Positions 62,819 through 64,000 of a stretch of DNA of 64,000 nt are shown here, piece after piece (the stretch's first letter is position 1; every line of letters starts with the position of its first letter). The stretch spans positions 6,099,229 through 6,163,228 of the forward strand of contig NC_090255.1 in the NCBI RefSeq assembly GCF_037325665.1, written 5' to 3'. The stretch is from Littorina saxatilis (taxonomy: Eukaryota > Mollusca > Gastropoda > Littorinimorpha > Littorinidae). Both the position numbers and the translations under genes were made by a program. Under the pieces are notes generated by a model that made no database searches, was not told the DNA's origin, and saw only the letters and a list, made by a program, of their open reading frames with translations.

Positions 62819-63144
62819 TCAATGAATAACACATTGCTGTAAAAAGCGAATATGACAAACACACGCACTACATAAAGCAAATTGCATAATAATACACAAG
62901 TAAGCATACAAGGGTTATTCTCCAGAGCTGTGTACCAGGGGAAACCATGCTATTAATTTGACATTTCTTTATTTAGCTAAGACATTTAATTTAACCACAC
63001 GAACAGATTTCATTAATATCTGCAGATAAAGAATTAGAAATACTTGCACATTTTGTTTGTCTGCGTTCAGTAAATTAGGCCTACAAGGTTTGTAAAGTAC
63101 GTCAACTTCGTTACCCAATTCACTTCTTTTCATCCCCTCACACA

Positions 63145-63458
63145 CCTTTTTGTTTGTTTGTTTGTTTGCTTAACGCCCAGCCGACCACGAAGGGCCATAT
63201 CAGGGCGGTGCTGCTTTGACATATAACGTGCGCCACACACAAGACAGAAGTCGCAGCACAGGCTTCATGTCTCACCCAGTCACATTATTCTGACACCGGA
63301 CCAACCAGTCCTAGCACTAACCCCATAATGCCAGACGCCAGGCGGAGCAGCCACTAGATTGCCAATTTTAAAGTCTTAGGTATGACCCGGCCGGGGTTCG
63401 AACCCACGACCTCCCGATCACGGGGCGGACGCCTTACCACTAGGCCAACCGTGCCTGT
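63145..63458 (-). mobile_element. tRNA-derived SINE, family D (reverse)
   Basis: It starts TTTGTTTGTTTGCTTAACGC (reverse tail) and ends TTACCACTAGGCCAACCGTG CC (reverse head). It is nearly identical to 23525-23830. Confidence 0.85.
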
Positions 63459-63685
63459 ACCTCACTCACCCACACCAAAGGTTGTGACATGGATTTGAAC
63501 ACTAGCAATTATCCACACACAAAAATAAATATATATACTCTGTTTTTTGTTGCATTTCTGTATCATTAACTTGAGTATTACCCTCCACCACGGAATGAGT
63601 CGGATGTCACCTCGCGAGGTTCTGTGCTAGGCCTTATATACGTCCAGGGGGTGTCAGGTATTCGAGTGAGGGTCACCTTAGTCAC

Positions 63686-63826
63686 AGGCTTATGTATCGA
63701 TTGGAGATTGGATTTCCCTTCTTTGAGTCATGTGACGTCAGAGGCCTACAAAACTTTATGTATCGATTGGAGATTGGATTTCCCTTCTTTGAGTCATGTG
63801 ACGTCAGAGGCCTACAAAACTTTATA
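63686..63826. repeat. Perfect 66-bp tandem duplication
   Basis: CTTATGTATCGATTGGAGAT ... GTCAGAGGCCTACAAAACTT occurs twice in direct, near-perfect repeat, placed inside the partial MITE copy at the window end. Confidence 0.9.
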
Positions 63827-64000
63827 ATTGGGCGTTTCAGGTTGACCGAAACTTTAAAGGAACTACAAAACACACGTCATGTGTTTGATTGCATGTGTGT
63901 GTGCTGTTCAATGTCAAAACAACAACAAAGAATGAATTTATTACAAGTCAGTCTGAAATATTAAAGGAACAAACCCGCTTCTTTACTAACAGATACACTA

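Overview
The window is animal genomic DNA. The introns are large and packed with transposons, and the exons use canonical GT-AG splice sites. It is most likely from a mollusc and probably a gastropod, because its tRNA-headed SINEs and SINE-like repeats ending in GACGTTAAACACCAAATAAAG or GGGCGTTAAGCAAAC look like those of marine molluscs. That assignment rests on recalled repeat sequences and was not searched.

Three host genes are supported by exons whose reading frames join exactly across splice sites. (1) The 3' half of a diacylglycerol kinase theta gene (DGKQ-like, + strand) occupies 2014-21762. Twelve exons encode the last 557 residues: the Ras-associating region, then the catalytic and accessory kinase domains. 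Its 5' half lies outside the window. (2) A complete two-coding-exon GOSR2/membrin gene (- strand, 49387 to 45864) encodes a 214-residue Golgi Qb-SNARE. (3) A complete six-exon PDCL3-like gene (+ strand, 49918-58061) encodes a 237-residue phosducin-like chaperone cofactor. GOSR2 and PDCL3 are head to head across 530 bp that hold a palindromic TGACGTCA site. DGKQ and GOSR2 converge across about 24 kb with no gene I can recognise.

Almost everything else is repeat: 5'-truncated LINEs with exact target duplications (285-1433; 9869-10606), a Mutator-like DNA transposon with a broken transposase (11737-15316), six copies of a MITE family with TTA/TAA target duplications, four piggyBac-type TTAA MITEs, a large TA-flanked MITE family, several SINE families, and minisatellites. 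I saw no LTR or virus-derived element.

The most unusual pattern is inside DGKQ. At eight of its 24 exon edges in the window, a short piece spanning the exon-intron junction has been copied into the adjacent intron. Copy number ranges from one to eleven, and the copies often carry an intact-looking decoy donor or acceptor. The clearest case is exon 6: its last ~37 bases plus the donor are repeated eleven more times, separated by TG runs (8650-9396). I saw no such copies in GOSR2 or PDCL3. MITEs also touch host splice sites. One supplies intron position +5 of the GOSR2 donor. Another places a strong acceptor 30 nt upstream of DGKQ exon 10, in frame and without a stop.
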